A stretch of 64,000 nt of DNA from Diplocarpon mali (taxonomy: Eukaryota > Ascomycota > Leotiomycetes > Helotiales > Drepanopezizaceae): contig JAENRP010000093.1 in assembly GCA_024741835.1 (NCBI GenBank), forward strand, positions 1 through 64,000, in the 5' to 3' direction. The stretch's first letter is position 1; every line of letters begins with the position of its first letter. Positions 1 through 11,941 of this stretch are shown piece after piece. The notes beneath the pieces are model-generated. The model worked only from the letters and a program-made list of their open reading frames with translations. It did not search any database and was not told the origin of the DNA. The translations under genes and the position numbers were made by a program.

Positions 1-2030
1 TCTTTGATTTTAGCTTTAAAGATCACTTTATAATTATTATTTATAAATTATATAAATTGATTATTAAAAACTCTTATATAATTTAACTTTATATAGATCT
101 TATAGCTAGATAAAAGATTAATACTTAAGTTAAGTATAAGGAGAACATTTTATAAAAGGAAAGAAACGCTAGTAATATTTATCTTTACTATACCTATCGA
201 ATCTATATATAACCTTTTACTATTAACTTTAATAGAGCGCCTTTTTATTTTAATAAGCGGGCCTTTAAATAGGTAAGATTTATTAGTTATATATGCTATA
301 TAACTAGTATTATTATACTAATCAGATTCAAGGATCTTATAAAGATCGGCTTTTAAAATATAAGCATTTTTATTATAATTATTATTTAAATTATTAAAAG
401 TGGATTTAAGTTCAGATAACCTACTATTATTATTAAAGGTATTTATTAAAGTTTTGGCTAAATAGCCTTTTCCTTTGCCTTTCTTTAGTAGTTGCGGCCT
501 TTAATAGGATAAGGGCGGTTTGCTTTTTAACTTCTGCTTTAATTACTTTTTAATATTAAAGTTAGCGATTATATTAATCAATTGCCTTTTAACTTTATAA
601 TTAGTAATATTATAAGTACTATTATAAAAGTAGTATCTCCGATAAGCTTAAGGGCTTATCCTACGCTCCTTCCTCTTCTCGGGCTTATTATTACCTTATA
701 ATATAGCATTTGCTAATTTAGAGTATCCTTTAAGGTCTTACTTAATAGTTTAAAGGAGGTCGATCTTCTTATAAATCTTAAAGTTAGGTTAAATAAGAAG
801 AGATTGTTTTATAATAGCAAACTTAAAAAGGAGGCTATTAAATAGGAAATTAAAAAGCTAAGTTTCCTTAAAAGTTATAGCTATCTTAAGATCTATAGCT
901 CTTACTCTCCTCTTTACTTTACGTAATATAAACTAAGCAAAGTCTATATTTATATCTATATCCTTATTATCTTTATCTTTTCTATATTAAGATAAAGTGA
1001 TCTATTATAATAGATACTAAGTATTAAAGGCAGTTATTTAAAAGTATTTTACCTTTAAAGTATCCTATCTTATCTTTATATTATTATAAACTTAAATAAA
1101 ATCTTAGTCTTTATCGCTTAAACCTCTATTAATCTTAAGCTTGCATTTAGCTAAGGCTAGCTTATACTCCTTCTCCTTTTCTATATTTAAAATCTGCCTT
1201 TAAGATTCTCAGTTATTATCTACTAAAGCTCTTAAGCTAAGCTTATTTAGTATATTTAGCAAATCCTTAGCAATTATATTAGCTATTAAATTAGAAGTAG
1301 ACGAATCGGTAGAGGGAGTATAAGAGGCTATTTTTACGTATTTAATAAGTGTCTTTTAAATCGCCATTTCGATACCTTTACTTTTAAAGTAAAGCTCTAA
1401 ATCGTCGAACTATTATTACCAGTTCTTTTAAGAGAGTTAAAGGTCTTTAAGCCTAGTGTTTCGATCAGAATCGGAAGCTATTGCCGTTTTAAATAGAATT
1501 GCGTTTAAAATCAAATAAATTAAATAGTTAAAGGCATTCCTCCTATCGAAAAGTCGAAATGATTAAATAGCAGGTGTTATAGAAGTATTAAATAGGAAGG
1601 AAGTCCTCTTATCGAAAAGGGTTTTTAAGCTATAATGCAAGGAATTATACCTTTTATAAAATATAGTAAAGTAAGGAATCATACCTCTTGCAATACTAAA
1701 GGGGTTATAAAGCAAGGAATTATACCTCTTATAATATAGGTTGGCTAAATAGGGAATTATACCTCTTATTCGCCGATTGCTCGCCTCTTACTATAAGTCT
1801 CATTCAACTTCCTATTAATAGTTATAGCGCAAGTGCTTTCTAAAGGAAGTCAATAATCTATTATTAGTCTAGCTAAGGCTTATAACCTATTAAGCTTAAG
1901 TGAGTCAGCGCAGTAAGTAAAGGAGGCTTTTAAAGGTCGATAGTCGATATATTAGTAAGAGTTAAGGAAGGAAGGTTACCCCTTTCTTCCCTACAGCTAT
2001 ATACATATTAATATCCTACTAACTAAGCAG
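1..2030 (-). mobile_element. RIP-degraded Ty1/copia-like retroelement, gag to start of pol, left-truncated
   Basis: This block is strikingly A+T- and TpA-rich compared with the rest of the window. On the minus strand, recognisable peptide pieces survive between many stops. Near 1410-1350 the reading is FDDLELYFKSKGIEMAI, preceded directly by a Trp codon and three consecutive stops TAA TAA TAG. Near 150-95 it is NVLLILNLSINLLSS, which resembles the linker after the protease in copia-type polyproteins. CAA to TAA and TGG to TAG are exactly the changes CpA-to-TpA mutation makes, so RIP is the likely cause. Gag lies at higher coordinates and pol runs off the left end. No intact ORF remains. The boundary near 2030 is set only by the return to normal base composition; I could not place LTR ends. 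The copia assignment is inference from short peptides. Confidence 0.6.
1635..1772. repeat. Four imperfect tandem units around GGAATTATACCTCTT
   Basis: The motif GGAATTATACCTCTT or a one-to-two-base variant recurs at about 1640, 1674, 1715 and 1754, spaced 34-41 bases. It lies upstream of the degraded gag on the minus strand, so it would sit in the LTR or leader of the element. One copy has ATCATACC for ATTATACC. Confidence 0.55.
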
Positions 2031-4215
2031 TAGGGTCATATGATAATACATCGGAGTGATGGCTGTATCACCCATCTCAATACACTTGCAACTTACTAGA
2101 AAAAGGAGGTAGTTCGCTATTCTTAGAGGCTGCCTGGCGTATGGTATAACAAGGTCATAGGTTGGTTGACTATAGCTAGGGGCGGATGAAGCATATACTG
2201 GATAGGGCGAATTTACTTGCCACAGAGGTTGCTAAGGAGACGAGCAATTGCTTTCGATTCTGGCTGGCTTGCCTCATCACCTGACATACTTTAAATCTTG
2301 GCATTACGGATCGACTCCATACTGGCCAGTGCCCACATAGACCAATCCGCAAAGGATGTGCAAGGGACTGGTGAAGTACGCCTAAAGAAGATAGGAAAGG
2401 TAAGGAGAGCCGCTGTTTAGATCAACTGCTATTAATATCACGTGATATAAACCGCACCTACCAGTATAATCTCGGTCGATGAGTACGACCACTCTATACG
2501 CTCAAACTCCATGTGTATCTCAACTCTGCAGAATATACTGAGGTGACTAGCTGCAAAGCAGATCTTGCATCCAGGCTAAAGATGGTCGGACTCTGACTGT
2601 TCTGATGGAATAACAAGGGCGGCAGACTGGGTAGGTAGATAACGAAGTGTGACACCCCTGTAGCTCAAGACTCAGAAGGCAGGTCAGATTTTCGCAAACG
2701 CCTCACTGAAATACATGAGAGGATCTTGATTACTAGTGGAGTCGTTGATGTGGCACTCATACCTGTGAGTTCGTGATGGCAGATGAAACTACGCTCCCGC
2801 ATTTACATATCTCGAGCCATCCTCGACGCTGAGTTCACCGATTTTGGCCGTGTCACGGAGTCAGCTGATAATAGACAACGTCCCCAGTCTTGTCACGGAC
2901 ACCACCGAGGGCATCACTTGAAACCCAGGCAGGCTGCCTCGACGATGCAGACATGACCTTTCTCTTGAAGTCACAACAGGGGCAATCTTATGCCGTACGG
3001 TGGCCCATCGCCTTAACCCAAATAATAGTCCTACTCTGAGGCTCAGTCCCAGTATTTATATGAGTGAACCCCATTCCACAAGCCGCAGCCTGAACGCTAC
3101 GAAATAAGCATGCACGTGGCTTTGCACGAAGTCCAGCCGCGCAGTAAGCCATTAAGACTGCTGTTACAGCGTAGCCTGTGCATAAAAACCGCCTTTTCTT
3201 CTCGTGGTGAAATATCTGGAATGTGACCGGTAGTAAATTGGTTTGTAAACACTCCTAGGAAGCTCCTGGAGACTAGACCAAACTTCCAAAAGAACACAAC
3301 AAGCTAGGCTAGGGAAATCAGATCAACCGAATGGCAGTTGTGTTGAGTGGCAAACAGCATTTGCCACAGAGAATAGATTATGCGTTGGCATTGGCCGGGG
3401 GGGGTGGAGGAGGGATGTCTGATGTTTGACCTTGAACCAAGGACAGGCGAGTTCCAGAGGCTTCGCGTAGCATTTGCCGCAACAACAAGGTCCTGGCAAC
3501 GTAATGCCGCCCCATTCAAGAAGCAAATCCGCAGCTGCAGCACCTAAATCTGGTGCGTGGCACGCCGGATTCCGCTGTCGATCAGGATATTACCCTGGTG
3601 CCGTGTTTTTCTTGCATGCAACATCATGGGTCAATATTGCGAGTTTGAATGCGCTCTGCCAAAGCTTCTCTGACAGACTCGCTACTCGTAGAGTATTCAC
3701 TTTCTCTCCTATCGTCACATCATCCTCACACTGCTGAGCCAAGATTCCCAGACCATGACGTCTTTTTATACTGCCCAGTACTACCGTAATGCATGGTGTA
3801 ATATTCATTTGCTATACCTTTCAACTTCTTCCAACCGCAGCGCTCTACGGACTAACCGAATCGCTGCCCTGGAGCTGAATCTCTTTCACCGCCCACCGAT
3901 TCGTCGCAAATCATCGTGCGCTAATTTCTCTGCCGATAGCGAGCCCCCCTGAATCTCGTCCCTAGACCATTTCTCCTTCATACAAACGCGCCTTTACTAC
4001 CGACCTCCTACGAATAACTTGAACCAATTTTTTACTTGCACATCCAAACTCTTTCTATACGACGGGAACCCGCCGTCAAATGTGTTTGGCGTCGTCAACC
4101 CGGTGCAAGAGACACTAAGAATATTTCGAACGCCTAACTTCGAACGGACAATACCGAGTCTCATGCATCTTGTCGGTAAACCGCACAATCACCGCAGAAC
4201 GAGTCTCCACACGCC
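2031..4215. other. Intergenic, no gene seen
   Basis: Normal base composition returns here. Only short, mutually overlapping open frames occur, none with a family resemblance or codon bias. The last few hundred bases, rich in CT and CCG, probably hold the promoter and leader of the gene starting at 4216. Confidence 0.5.
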
Positions 4216-7200
4216 ATGCCGAGCTTCTTCTCGAGGCTCAAGGGCAAAGATGGCCCTTCCAAAGTCAAGAAAGGCACGCCGCAGCCCGGCCTCGTCGACG
4301 TCCCTGCGAAAGCCCGCTGGGAAGACGCGTGGACGCGCACATCAGTTGATCCAGAGGAGGTGCAGGAGCTGCTTAGAGTATGCACCGTAGAGCTGAAGTC
4401 AAGAGGTACGGTTGGCACGATACCTAAAGCGGTCAAATCTGCGTGTGTCCAGTGTGATAGCTGGTGAGCTAATCTATGGGTACTCCGACAGCTCTGGATA
4501 CCCCGTTCCTCCTCTTACCTTTCCGTCCAACATCAGATCCAAGCGCGGCGAGGTCGTTTGTCAGGAGTTTCTTCAACCGTAGTCAGCGTCTGCATGGGGA
4601 GATGTTGGCTCAGGAGCTGCGGCTGACGGAGCCAATGGTAGGCAGCAGATCGTGGATGAGAAGGCATTGTTAACAAGCACCAGGTACTGTGTAGTGTGGT
4701 CAAGTGGTGTTGGAGCAGATTGCCAGGAGGTGTTGTTGGATGGGAAGCATATGAATTATTCAAAACTGGCGAAAAGGGTATGGTGATTTTCTTGTGGTAT
4801 GAGGCGGATGCTGACTTTGGAAGACTCGAGGATGGCGCGAGATTCTTTTGCGACCTTTATACCTCTCAGCGTAGACTCGACTGCGCGATCCAAGATTTTA
4901 TTTGATTTTTTCGACCTCCTCTCTGCCATTGCTGCGCATGCAAAGACCAATGGACTAGGTGGGCGAAAATTGTCGAGGATGGCAGGGTGGTGGTGCTTCA
5001 ACCATCAGGATAGTGGAAATGGCTTCGAAGGCGGATATAAAGGATGGGTTTCGTGAGTAGTGTTCAATGTTCCGGGACCGGAAAGCTGACTGCGTTACAG
5101 AGCTGCGGACGCTGCAAGCCACTTGTTCTTTGCATATCTTCGATCGCTTACGCCAAGTTCTGTCAAGGGACTGAATGGCATTTCTACGCTCCCTATGTCA
5201 CTGCAGAAGCTGGTACAAGAAACCGAATACCCACCCGAAAGACCCTCTCTACTACAGACACGGACAACAAAGGTGGCCATGATTGTGGATGCAGTATCGC
5301 CCACCCCATTCGCTTTATTACGCAGAGCGAACCATTTCCAGTACCGAGATGATGATAGGGCCCTTCAAGCCTATGCAGAATACGAGGATCCAGTCAAGGC
5401 ACTAACGGACGAGTGCCGGCGGGTTCTGCGATCAATTTCTACAGCAAACCAATCGCAAGTCTCGAGCTCAAAAGAATCAACTGGTTTGACAGATGCATCA
5501 TGGTCCCGGTTCGAAGATATAGGATTCTCTGGCGCTTTCGAGGAAGACGACGAAGACGACGAGAGCAGTTTCGCGACAAAACGGCCTGAGCCCGGCCTAC
5601 GAACACAGGCAGCCTCGGGAACTGCTGGAGGAGGTAGACCAACGACACCATCTTGGGCAGACTTCCTTTCTTCTGGATTCGTCGACGAGACTGCTAATGG
5701 ACCAGCACCACTCCTACTCCCTCCCGACAAGGTTCTGCCTCCCATTGATACCAGAGGAAAGAGTTCTCAATCGCATAGGTCACGGTTGGAGCAAAATCAA
5801 CTCGAGCCCGGTGAGCTCGCGAGCATCACGCGATTTGATCTGGACGATTCTTTCTGGTGGGTATGGATCAGTAGTCTGGCGGGCGAGGAACCAGCGGAGA
5901 GAAAGGCCGCCTTTGGACGGTGCGCTCTCATCGAGACGACAATCAAGGGAGGCAGGTGGTTAGTAATGGAAGAAATAGTCAAGGGAGCTGCGCCAGAGCC
6001 CGAGGCAGGCGCGTACATTGCGGAGAAGAAGAGCTTCTGGGGCAGGTCCAAGAAAAACAAGACTCTCGGTCGTCGGAAATCTACCGAGAAAAAAAATCAA
6101 CCAGGTGGAGCAGGAGTAAGCAAAAGCACCAAACCCACTATTGATCCAGATCAGCAGGCCCGGATTCATGCGGCCGCTATGCATTTGCAACAGAAGCAAA
6201 GGCAACAAGAGGCAACGCAAGGGGATGACCGAAGAGGACTAAGAAATCCGGATACCTACTCTACCAAGACGAACAGTGTCTTCACTCTTCAACCCGTCAT
6301 TATGAACGAAGCTTCCCCGGCTATGAAGTGGGCAAATAAGTACGACAAGGACAGTATTCGTGACAATTATCTCGCCGGTACCAGTAATAGACGAGGTCTT
6401 GCTGAAGCTACTATTCAGACGAATGGGAACAGCCAGAGTCAGGATACCTTGCGACCGGCTATCTCCAACCGAGAGACCTCTAGAGAGAGAAGACTACCTG
6501 CATCACCATCACCAAGACCAGCGCCTCATGAAGCACCCACTCCACAGCCAGCGACTCTTCCACCTACACCCTCAGTGGATTTGGATGAAAGTAATCACCT
6601 GCATCAGACTGTCACGACAGCCGGGGTCGCGCTCCCTGGTGAACCCAACGAATTCGATCGAAGCGCTGGCCCTTCTCGCCTAGATCAACCAGCCCCGGAA
6701 CCCAGGACGTCAGTTGAGCAAAATGGAGCGAGTCTCGAGAGCAAGATTAAGCACAACAAGATTCCTAAGAAGGATAAAGAGGCCGGTGGATTCAGGAAAA
6801 TCTTCGGCAGAAACAAAAATCGTCAATTGACGGTTCCTGCAGCCCCCCCACAGGTCATCAACAACACCGGCGGTCAACCTGGCGCTTCATCCAAGCGCTT
6901 CGGAAGTTTTAGGAGAGCGAGCCTGGACAAGACTCCGGTAAGCGAGTCCGCGCCTTCATTCACGAACCGCATGTCAGAGGATTCGCGACAACGCACGCCT
7001 ATGGCCTCACCCCACCATAATTTTGAGCATTCATACGGACGCTCTACTCAAGACAGCCTCTCCCGAGTTGATACCAACGATGCGCATGAAGCCCACCGAG
7101 CCTTTTCAAGCTTCGATCAAGGACCCCTTGAGGATGTTCCAGCATTCGTGCCAAGTTCCCCGACCCCGAGCGATGACGACAACGGTGCCGCAGTGCCACT

Positions 7201-7566
7201 CACCGACCCGCTAGCACGTACTGACGATGGTGCGGAATTGACGCAGCAAGTCTCTCCTGCTCATGATAGATGGGCTCAAATCAGGAAGAATGCTGCCGAC
7301 AGAGCGGCGGTGCGCCGGAGCGAGGAGCAGAGCAGAGGGGGCTACAGCGCCAAGACTGACCTCGACGATCCGGACACGAGTGGTGAAGAGAGTAAGTCGC
7401 CTATCTGTGACTAGGCTAATCTGAGGCCTTGTACTGACAAGGAACAGCGATCGAGTCTCGAGTTGCAAGAATCAAAGCCAGAGTTGCTGAGCTTACAGGC
7501 AACATCGAGACTGGTAGCGGCAGTCTCCCATCCAGTACACACCCGGTTCGCAGGCCGATGGACTAA
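4216..7566 (+). CDS. MSB1: Msb1/Mug8-domain (DUF1708) polarity/morphogenesis protein
   Basis: Six exons: 4216-4405, 4492-4637, 4684-4777, 4824-5052, 5101-7391 and 7448-7566, giving about 1022 residues. All junctions use GT-AG and keep frame. The first 430 or so residues form the Msb1/Mug8 domain, recognised from stretches such as LLPFRPTSDPSAARSF, KWCWSRLPGGVVGW and MLPMSLQKLVQETEYPP-like text. The remainder is low-complexity, rich in Ser, Pro, Gln and charged residues, with basic patches near GFRKIFGRNKNRQ and a short C-terminal helix IESRVARIKARVAELTG. In yeast, Msb1 is a multicopy suppressor of bud-emergence defects linked to Cdc42/Rho1 and Pkc1; the domain is distantly RhoGAP-like. A cortical role at growth sites is therefore inferred. 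The start MPSFFSRLKGKDG fits the family N-terminus. The gene stands alone between two gene-poor stretches. Confidence 0.85.
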
Positions 7567-8764
7567 TGTCTCACCTTACTTTTCTTGCTTCTGACTGTTT
7601 CAAATCTTGGCCTACGCGAATGTCCAGAAAAATCACGACCTTCTCCGCCTTTAACTTGTATCAATCACCTTTGGCTCTAGCCTTTCAACACAGTTCCCCG
7701 GAGGCCTTGCACAGTCCGCCATCGTCCCTAAGGCGAGCGAAAATGCACGAACTGCCTTTTCAAGTCTTGCGAATTTTTTCAAGGTTTTAATTTTCTTCTG
7801 AGATACCAAATATGGCTTGCTAGCGCTCTCCATGCCTATGTACTGATTTAAGGCGGTCTCTTTATAGGTCTTTGTCTGCTTTCTGGGATTCCAATATCGG
7901 CCTCTGTTTCCTACATGGGTTGATGGGTGGAAGAGATCAGATAGAGGGGGGAGTGAGGGCGTGAATAAGGACAGGAGAAAATTTTGGGTTAGCAGAGATC
8001 TGGTAGAGAGGAGATAGGAGGGAAAGGAGGTGATTGCTCGATAGATCGAGAAAGATGATACCAGGTGAATTAGATGTCGATATATTGTCGGTTCTTTTGG
8101 CTTCTCTTTTTCCAAAAGACTGCCGCCACTACTTCAAGAAGGATACTTGAGTGAGAAGTAAATTTTTAGTAAATATCGGTCCGAAGAATCTCAATAGTGC
8201 GGTTTCATCCCGCGAGGGTTCGCGCCCGGAAGACGCGTCTGGATTTGAAGAGGAGACAAGCATCGCAGTAAACAGTGGCGGTGTCCGTGCAGCGGTAAAA
8301 GGGATAATGACGCCAGCCTTCTCGATAAACAGTTCGCTTTAAGACGGCCGATTCGCTCCCAAACCTAGGTCTCCTTTTTCTGTGGCTCTAGATCTGGCTC
8401 TTCTGAGGAATCGTATGGGTAGACGTTTGGAGCAGATACCGGTGGCAGCGGAGCTACTGATTCTCACGAACTAAACAAGAGAACCGGGATCTGAGAAGTG
8501 GGGCTCGGTAAGATAGGGGTAAACGCTTATTTTAGACTGTATTGTCTCTTTATTGCTACAGTACACCTCTGCTATTAACCACTGGCTCTAACTACAGAAA
8601 CCGGGAAAGTAAATACCTCGATACGTGGGACCTAGCGTCTAGTGTAACAGAAACAAAAATTCTATAATACGCCCTTTATTGAGCACAGCGAACTGTAGGA
8701 GCGTACGCATTTCCATACACACCAACGCTTCTGAGGGAGACTTACCAGATCGATTTACCCAAAC
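7567..8764. other. Intergenic, no gene seen
   Basis: About 1.2 kb after the Msb1-type gene. It includes the likely 3' UTR. The minus-strand frame 7651-8115 is open for 154 codons but has UTR-like composition and no recognisable domain, so I do not call it. Confidence 0.4.
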
Positions 8765-9037
8765 TCATCGATAGCCCCTCCCATACTTCATGACACTGCT
8801 GGACTGACGACCAGCGCCGCACGTGCAACCAACACATCCCCTATCTCCTCTGGGGACCAGCTGCGATGTCTTGTAAAGGGCTCCTGGGCGTGATCTCAAA
8901 GCAAGCTTCTTGCACCCTTCGCACTGGTGTAACTTTCTATTGGGTTCTAGACAAAAAGGATCTAGATTCAACAACCACGGCCTACCATACCTTCCACGAA
9001 ATTCACTCCGCGTGAAATTTGCTAAGAAATGCAGCAT
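8765..9037 (-). CDS. Possible small Cys-rich protein, 90 residues
   Basis: An open frame from an ATG in context ACTACCATGC encodes 90 residues. The C-terminal half carries paired cysteines: QCEGCKK and then GCVGCTCGAG about 25 residues later. Codons there are fairly C/G-ending (roughly 31 of 53 by my count), more than in surrounding sequence. A pyrimidine-rich TTTTTGTCTAG just before PNRKLHQC looks like a 3' splice site, so the true N-terminus may come from an upstream exon. No family is recognised. The CxxC pairs suggest metal or disulphide binding, but this is only inference. It could also be a chance frame. Confidence 0.3.
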   Translation of the reverse strand: MLHFLANFTRSEFRGRYGRPWLLNLDPFCLEPNRKLHQCEGCKKLALRSRPGALYKTSQLVPRGDRGCVGCTCGAGRQSSSVMKYGRGYR

Positions 9038-9623
9038 GGTAGTTGTTCTATGGAGTTGGTCAGACTCGAGTCCCGAGAAAATTCAGCCGTGCAGGACAGA
9101 TGAGAAATGGGTATGTTTGCCCAAAATTATAGGGTTGACATTGGTGATGCGAGGTGATCCGATACAACTTGATGTGATGCTTGAGGGAGAATTTTGTATC
9201 GATTTCTCGTGGTCGTTGATGCTCGAATAAATATGCAAAACAAGAACCCTACGCGGGCTTGCGCAGATAGGCAGAGCTGAGGATCTGTTCAGGAATTGGT
9301 ATATGATTTCAAAGGTGAGAATAAATCACGAATTTTAACCAGGACTCACGTTCTAAAAGGGTATTATCAGATTGCACGATTAATTCCAACCAAGCATGTA
9401 ACTGAGACGGTGTAGCATAGATGTTTACCCAGTAGGCTATAAGCTCAACGATTTCCGTCTTCATGTTTTCCCCTGGTGTAAGCTCAACGAATTTTCAACC
9501 CTACACTTGTCCTCTTCCATTCCATTCAGAAAGATCAACGTTTCTCCATGCATCTCCTGAACTGCTAAATAGCACCCGTTCCTCTGCAGTACCCCCTCCC
9601 GCCCCTGTTATTTCCAAACATAT
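9038..9623. other. Intergenic, no gene seen
   Basis: Between the two short Cys-containing frames. I see no coding bias or recognisable element. It contains the expected 3' UTR of the microprotein gene at 9624-9758. Confidence 0.35.
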
Positions 9624-9758
9624 CTACCAACTGATTGGTTTCTGGCCGTTCCGGCAGTGTTTGCACAGGCCATCGACTACCATCTTCTTTTTGATAAGGT
9701 AGTAGTTGCCGCAGCCGCCAAGCGACTTCTTACAATACTCCTCGTAGGCGTCGACCAT
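9624..9758 (-). CDS. Cys-containing microprotein, 44 residues
   Basis: A single-exon frame of 44 codons, start context GCCAAGATGG, stop TAG. Cysteines are C9, C16, C32 and C35, the last pair as LCKHCRNG; the peptide is Lys/Tyr-rich (EYCKKSLGGCGNYYLIKKK). About three quarters of informative codons end in C or G (AAG, TAC, GGC, GTC, ATC, CAC), far above the local background, which argues for a real, well-expressed gene. Upstream on the minus strand, 9759 to about 10050 is CT- then CAA-rich and contains no ATG until this start, as in a fungal 5' leader. There is no signal peptide, so it is probably intracellular. The four-Cys layout could bind zinc; function and family are unknown to me. Confidence 0.5.
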   Translation of the reverse strand: MVDAYEEYCKKSLGGCGNYYLIKKKMVVDGLCKHCRNGQKPISW

Positions 9759-10059
9759 CTTGGCGATTTTGTAGCGCTTTGGAAAGCCGGTAGGTGTGAG
9801 CTGGGGTCTATGAAGATGGATAGCTATGTATTGGCTGTCTTGTTTCGTATTGAGGGATGTGAGTTGGACGTGTCAGGATGTGTTGGTGATTATCAGAGAA
9901 AAATGAGAGTTTGTTAACGAGAAAAGAGGGCTTTAAGTACAAATTGTAAGAACAGAAGAAGCTAGGAGTGAACAGCTGTGATTGTTCTGGGGTGAAGTGA
10001 GTAAAACAAAGAACTTGAATTACAATGCCGAGGTAGGAAGGTACCGAGACTGGAGTCAT

Positions 10060-10689
10060 TCAAAAGGCATTGTGAGGTATTTGTGAGGTTTGAATCGTCT
10101 ACGAGGAAACCTTGCAAGTGCGAATAACCAGAGACTTTGTGAATCACGGCACTGTTTGTGATCTACTAGCTCATAGGCAGCAATTTTGCAGTTGCGCAGT
10201 GACAATCATGCGCTTGCTTTGCAATATTGTAAATTAAAGTGCAAGAGTAACTGCTTCTCTCTACACTTAATCGGAAGAGTTGTTATCCAACCTACTTTTG
10301 TTTTATCGAAGACTAAGTTTTTAGTTTCATGCTGAGCATAGCAAGGTGTTTCGCAGAAACGTAAGCTAGTCAACGAGGGAAGTAGATTCGGTGGTATTTG
10401 GCAATTTCTAAAAGTCGTCATCACATTCCAAAGCATCAAATAACAGGGTATCTGAGATTCTGCTCACATAAAGAATTTGAATGCTCAAACTAATGGACAT
10501 ATTCAAGAATAGATCGAGAATTAGGATCAAGTTTATATTCTACATGGTACAGTAATACTCAAAAGGTAATAATTAATAATGCAAGTGAAAATTCAAGTAC
10601 TGGATGCAAAATTCCTCGAGCATCTACTAGGAGTCACGTCTTTTTCACCTTTTTTATTTTCCCCGCATCTTTTTGTTTCCCGCTTCCTT
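10060..10689. other. Intergenic, no gene seen
   Basis: A+T-rich sequence upstream of the microprotein leader. Only short open frames without coding bias are visible. Confidence 0.35.
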
Positions 10690-10974
10690 TCACCTCCGGT
10701 ACTTCCTCGTGGTCCACATACTCTGAGTCTTCAATCTCACAAGTCCCTGTGTGAAGCTTTCCCATATATCTTCTTTCTTTGGCTCCGGCTCCGGCTTCAG
10801 ATGTCCCTCCCAATCTTGTGTCGGCCGAATCTTCAAGAGCTTCTCAGCAGCTGCTTGGCATGCTTGACACGTTTCAAAGTCTGCCTCGAAATAGATCCCG
10901 GGGGTTCTTACCTGATGGTGAGAGATTCCTGGGAGGTCAAATTCGCCAAGTGGGTTGAAATTCTTGGACAACAA
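10690..10974 (-). CDS. Possible gene or pseudogene fragment, unknown function
   Basis: The minus frame reads as a sensible protein end: NFNPLGEFDLPGISHHQ, then FEADFETCQACQAAAEKLL and an acidic-basic stretch KPEPEPKKED, ending with KYRR and a stop. A strong donor-like CAG/GTAAGA lies inside it, after SHHQ. Upstream on the same strand an ATG AAG TTC CTA TTC AA/GTAAGT unit and a TTTTGTAG acceptor look like a first exon plus intron, but joining them shifts the frame by one base. That makes a damaged gene as likely as a live one. No family recognised. Confidence 0.3.
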   Translation of the reverse strand: MLSKNFNPLGEFDLPGISHHQVRTPGIYFEADFETCQACQAAAEKLLKIRPTQDWEGHLKPEPEPKKEDIWESFTQGLVRLKTQSMWTTRKYRR

Positions 10975-11303
10975 CTTAGTGGGCCAAAGGGAGTTCTACA
11001 AAATATGTGCATTGGATATGGTTGGTCTTGGGGTTGCCACAGATCTGCTCGATTGCTACTTACTTGAATAGGAACTTCATGGTATATGCCTGGGCTCTAG
11101 TTCCGAGGCAACATAGTGATATTTTCATGACTAAGGATGTTTATTCTTGCTATACCATAAGTAGATGAGTTTCTAAGAAGGTTGAAAGCCTAGGCGGTAA
11201 GAATTTTCAAGCTGCTGAGGCGAGCCAATGTTCGATCAGCGTATTAGAAATATTCATCTTTGTTTACTGTTCCTGTCTATTGTCTTAAATCTCAGCAACT
11301 CTC

Positions 11304-11941
11304 TCACAAATTGCGAGCTCTTTGTTGCAAATTTTGATCATCACCTTTGTCCCCCGGTATTTTATCAAGATCCAGAGCTATAGCTCTCCTTTCTTGAACA
11401 CATATTCTCACAGCCACCAGATCATATTGCCAAACCAATTCGCGACTTCTAATTTCTTGCAGAGCTTTTATCAATAGGCTGTATAAAGACCTCCGACTTG
11501 AAACCAAGCGACCCATAGTAACCTGATCCATTTCTATTGACCAAAATTTCATATCCTTGGTCTTAAACATAATTTCACTAAGCGCGCAAATTACTTGAGC
11601 ATTTCAAATTCTTTTGATCCAGGAAATCTGGAACAGCTTAAAAGTAATTATTCCCAGGTTGAAACTGTTTTTTCTTATCATGCAGCGGATAAGAATAATG
11701 TATAGCTTACCGGACCTATGAAGATATATTTGGAGACCTGATGGGACAAGTCTGTGGTATTCTCAGTTTTACTGCACTGGTGACTACAGAAAATATTTAA
11801 AGTTTCGCGGAATATTTTCATCTCCATATCACAGAACAGTTGGAGGATATATCCAGGCAAAGAGAAACAGCCACCAGAGTCCTGTCTAAGACGCCTTACG
11901 CTCGATATGTTTTTCTCGATTGAAATCATTGAGTCTTCCAA
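11304..11941 (-). pseudogene. Possible decayed gene, two coding-like blocks
   Basis: Two minus-strand blocks, 11941-11740 and 11570-11304, have protein-like composition: a start MEDSMISIEKNISSVRRLRQ and, downstream, EIRSRELVWQYDLVAVRI followed by an acidic tail. They are separated by an A+T-rich stretch with stops. I cannot join them with good splice sites, and I recognise no family. Chance cannot be excluded. Confidence 0.2.

Noticed and set aside
7651..8115. 154-codon minus-strand open frame
   Set aside because: Overlaps the probable 3' UTR of the Msb1-type gene; composition is not protein-like and no splice or family support exists.
10579..11067. 162-codon plus-strand open frame
   Set aside because: The minus-strand reading of the same DNA is more protein-like; this one is low-complexity Leu/Phe/Ser.
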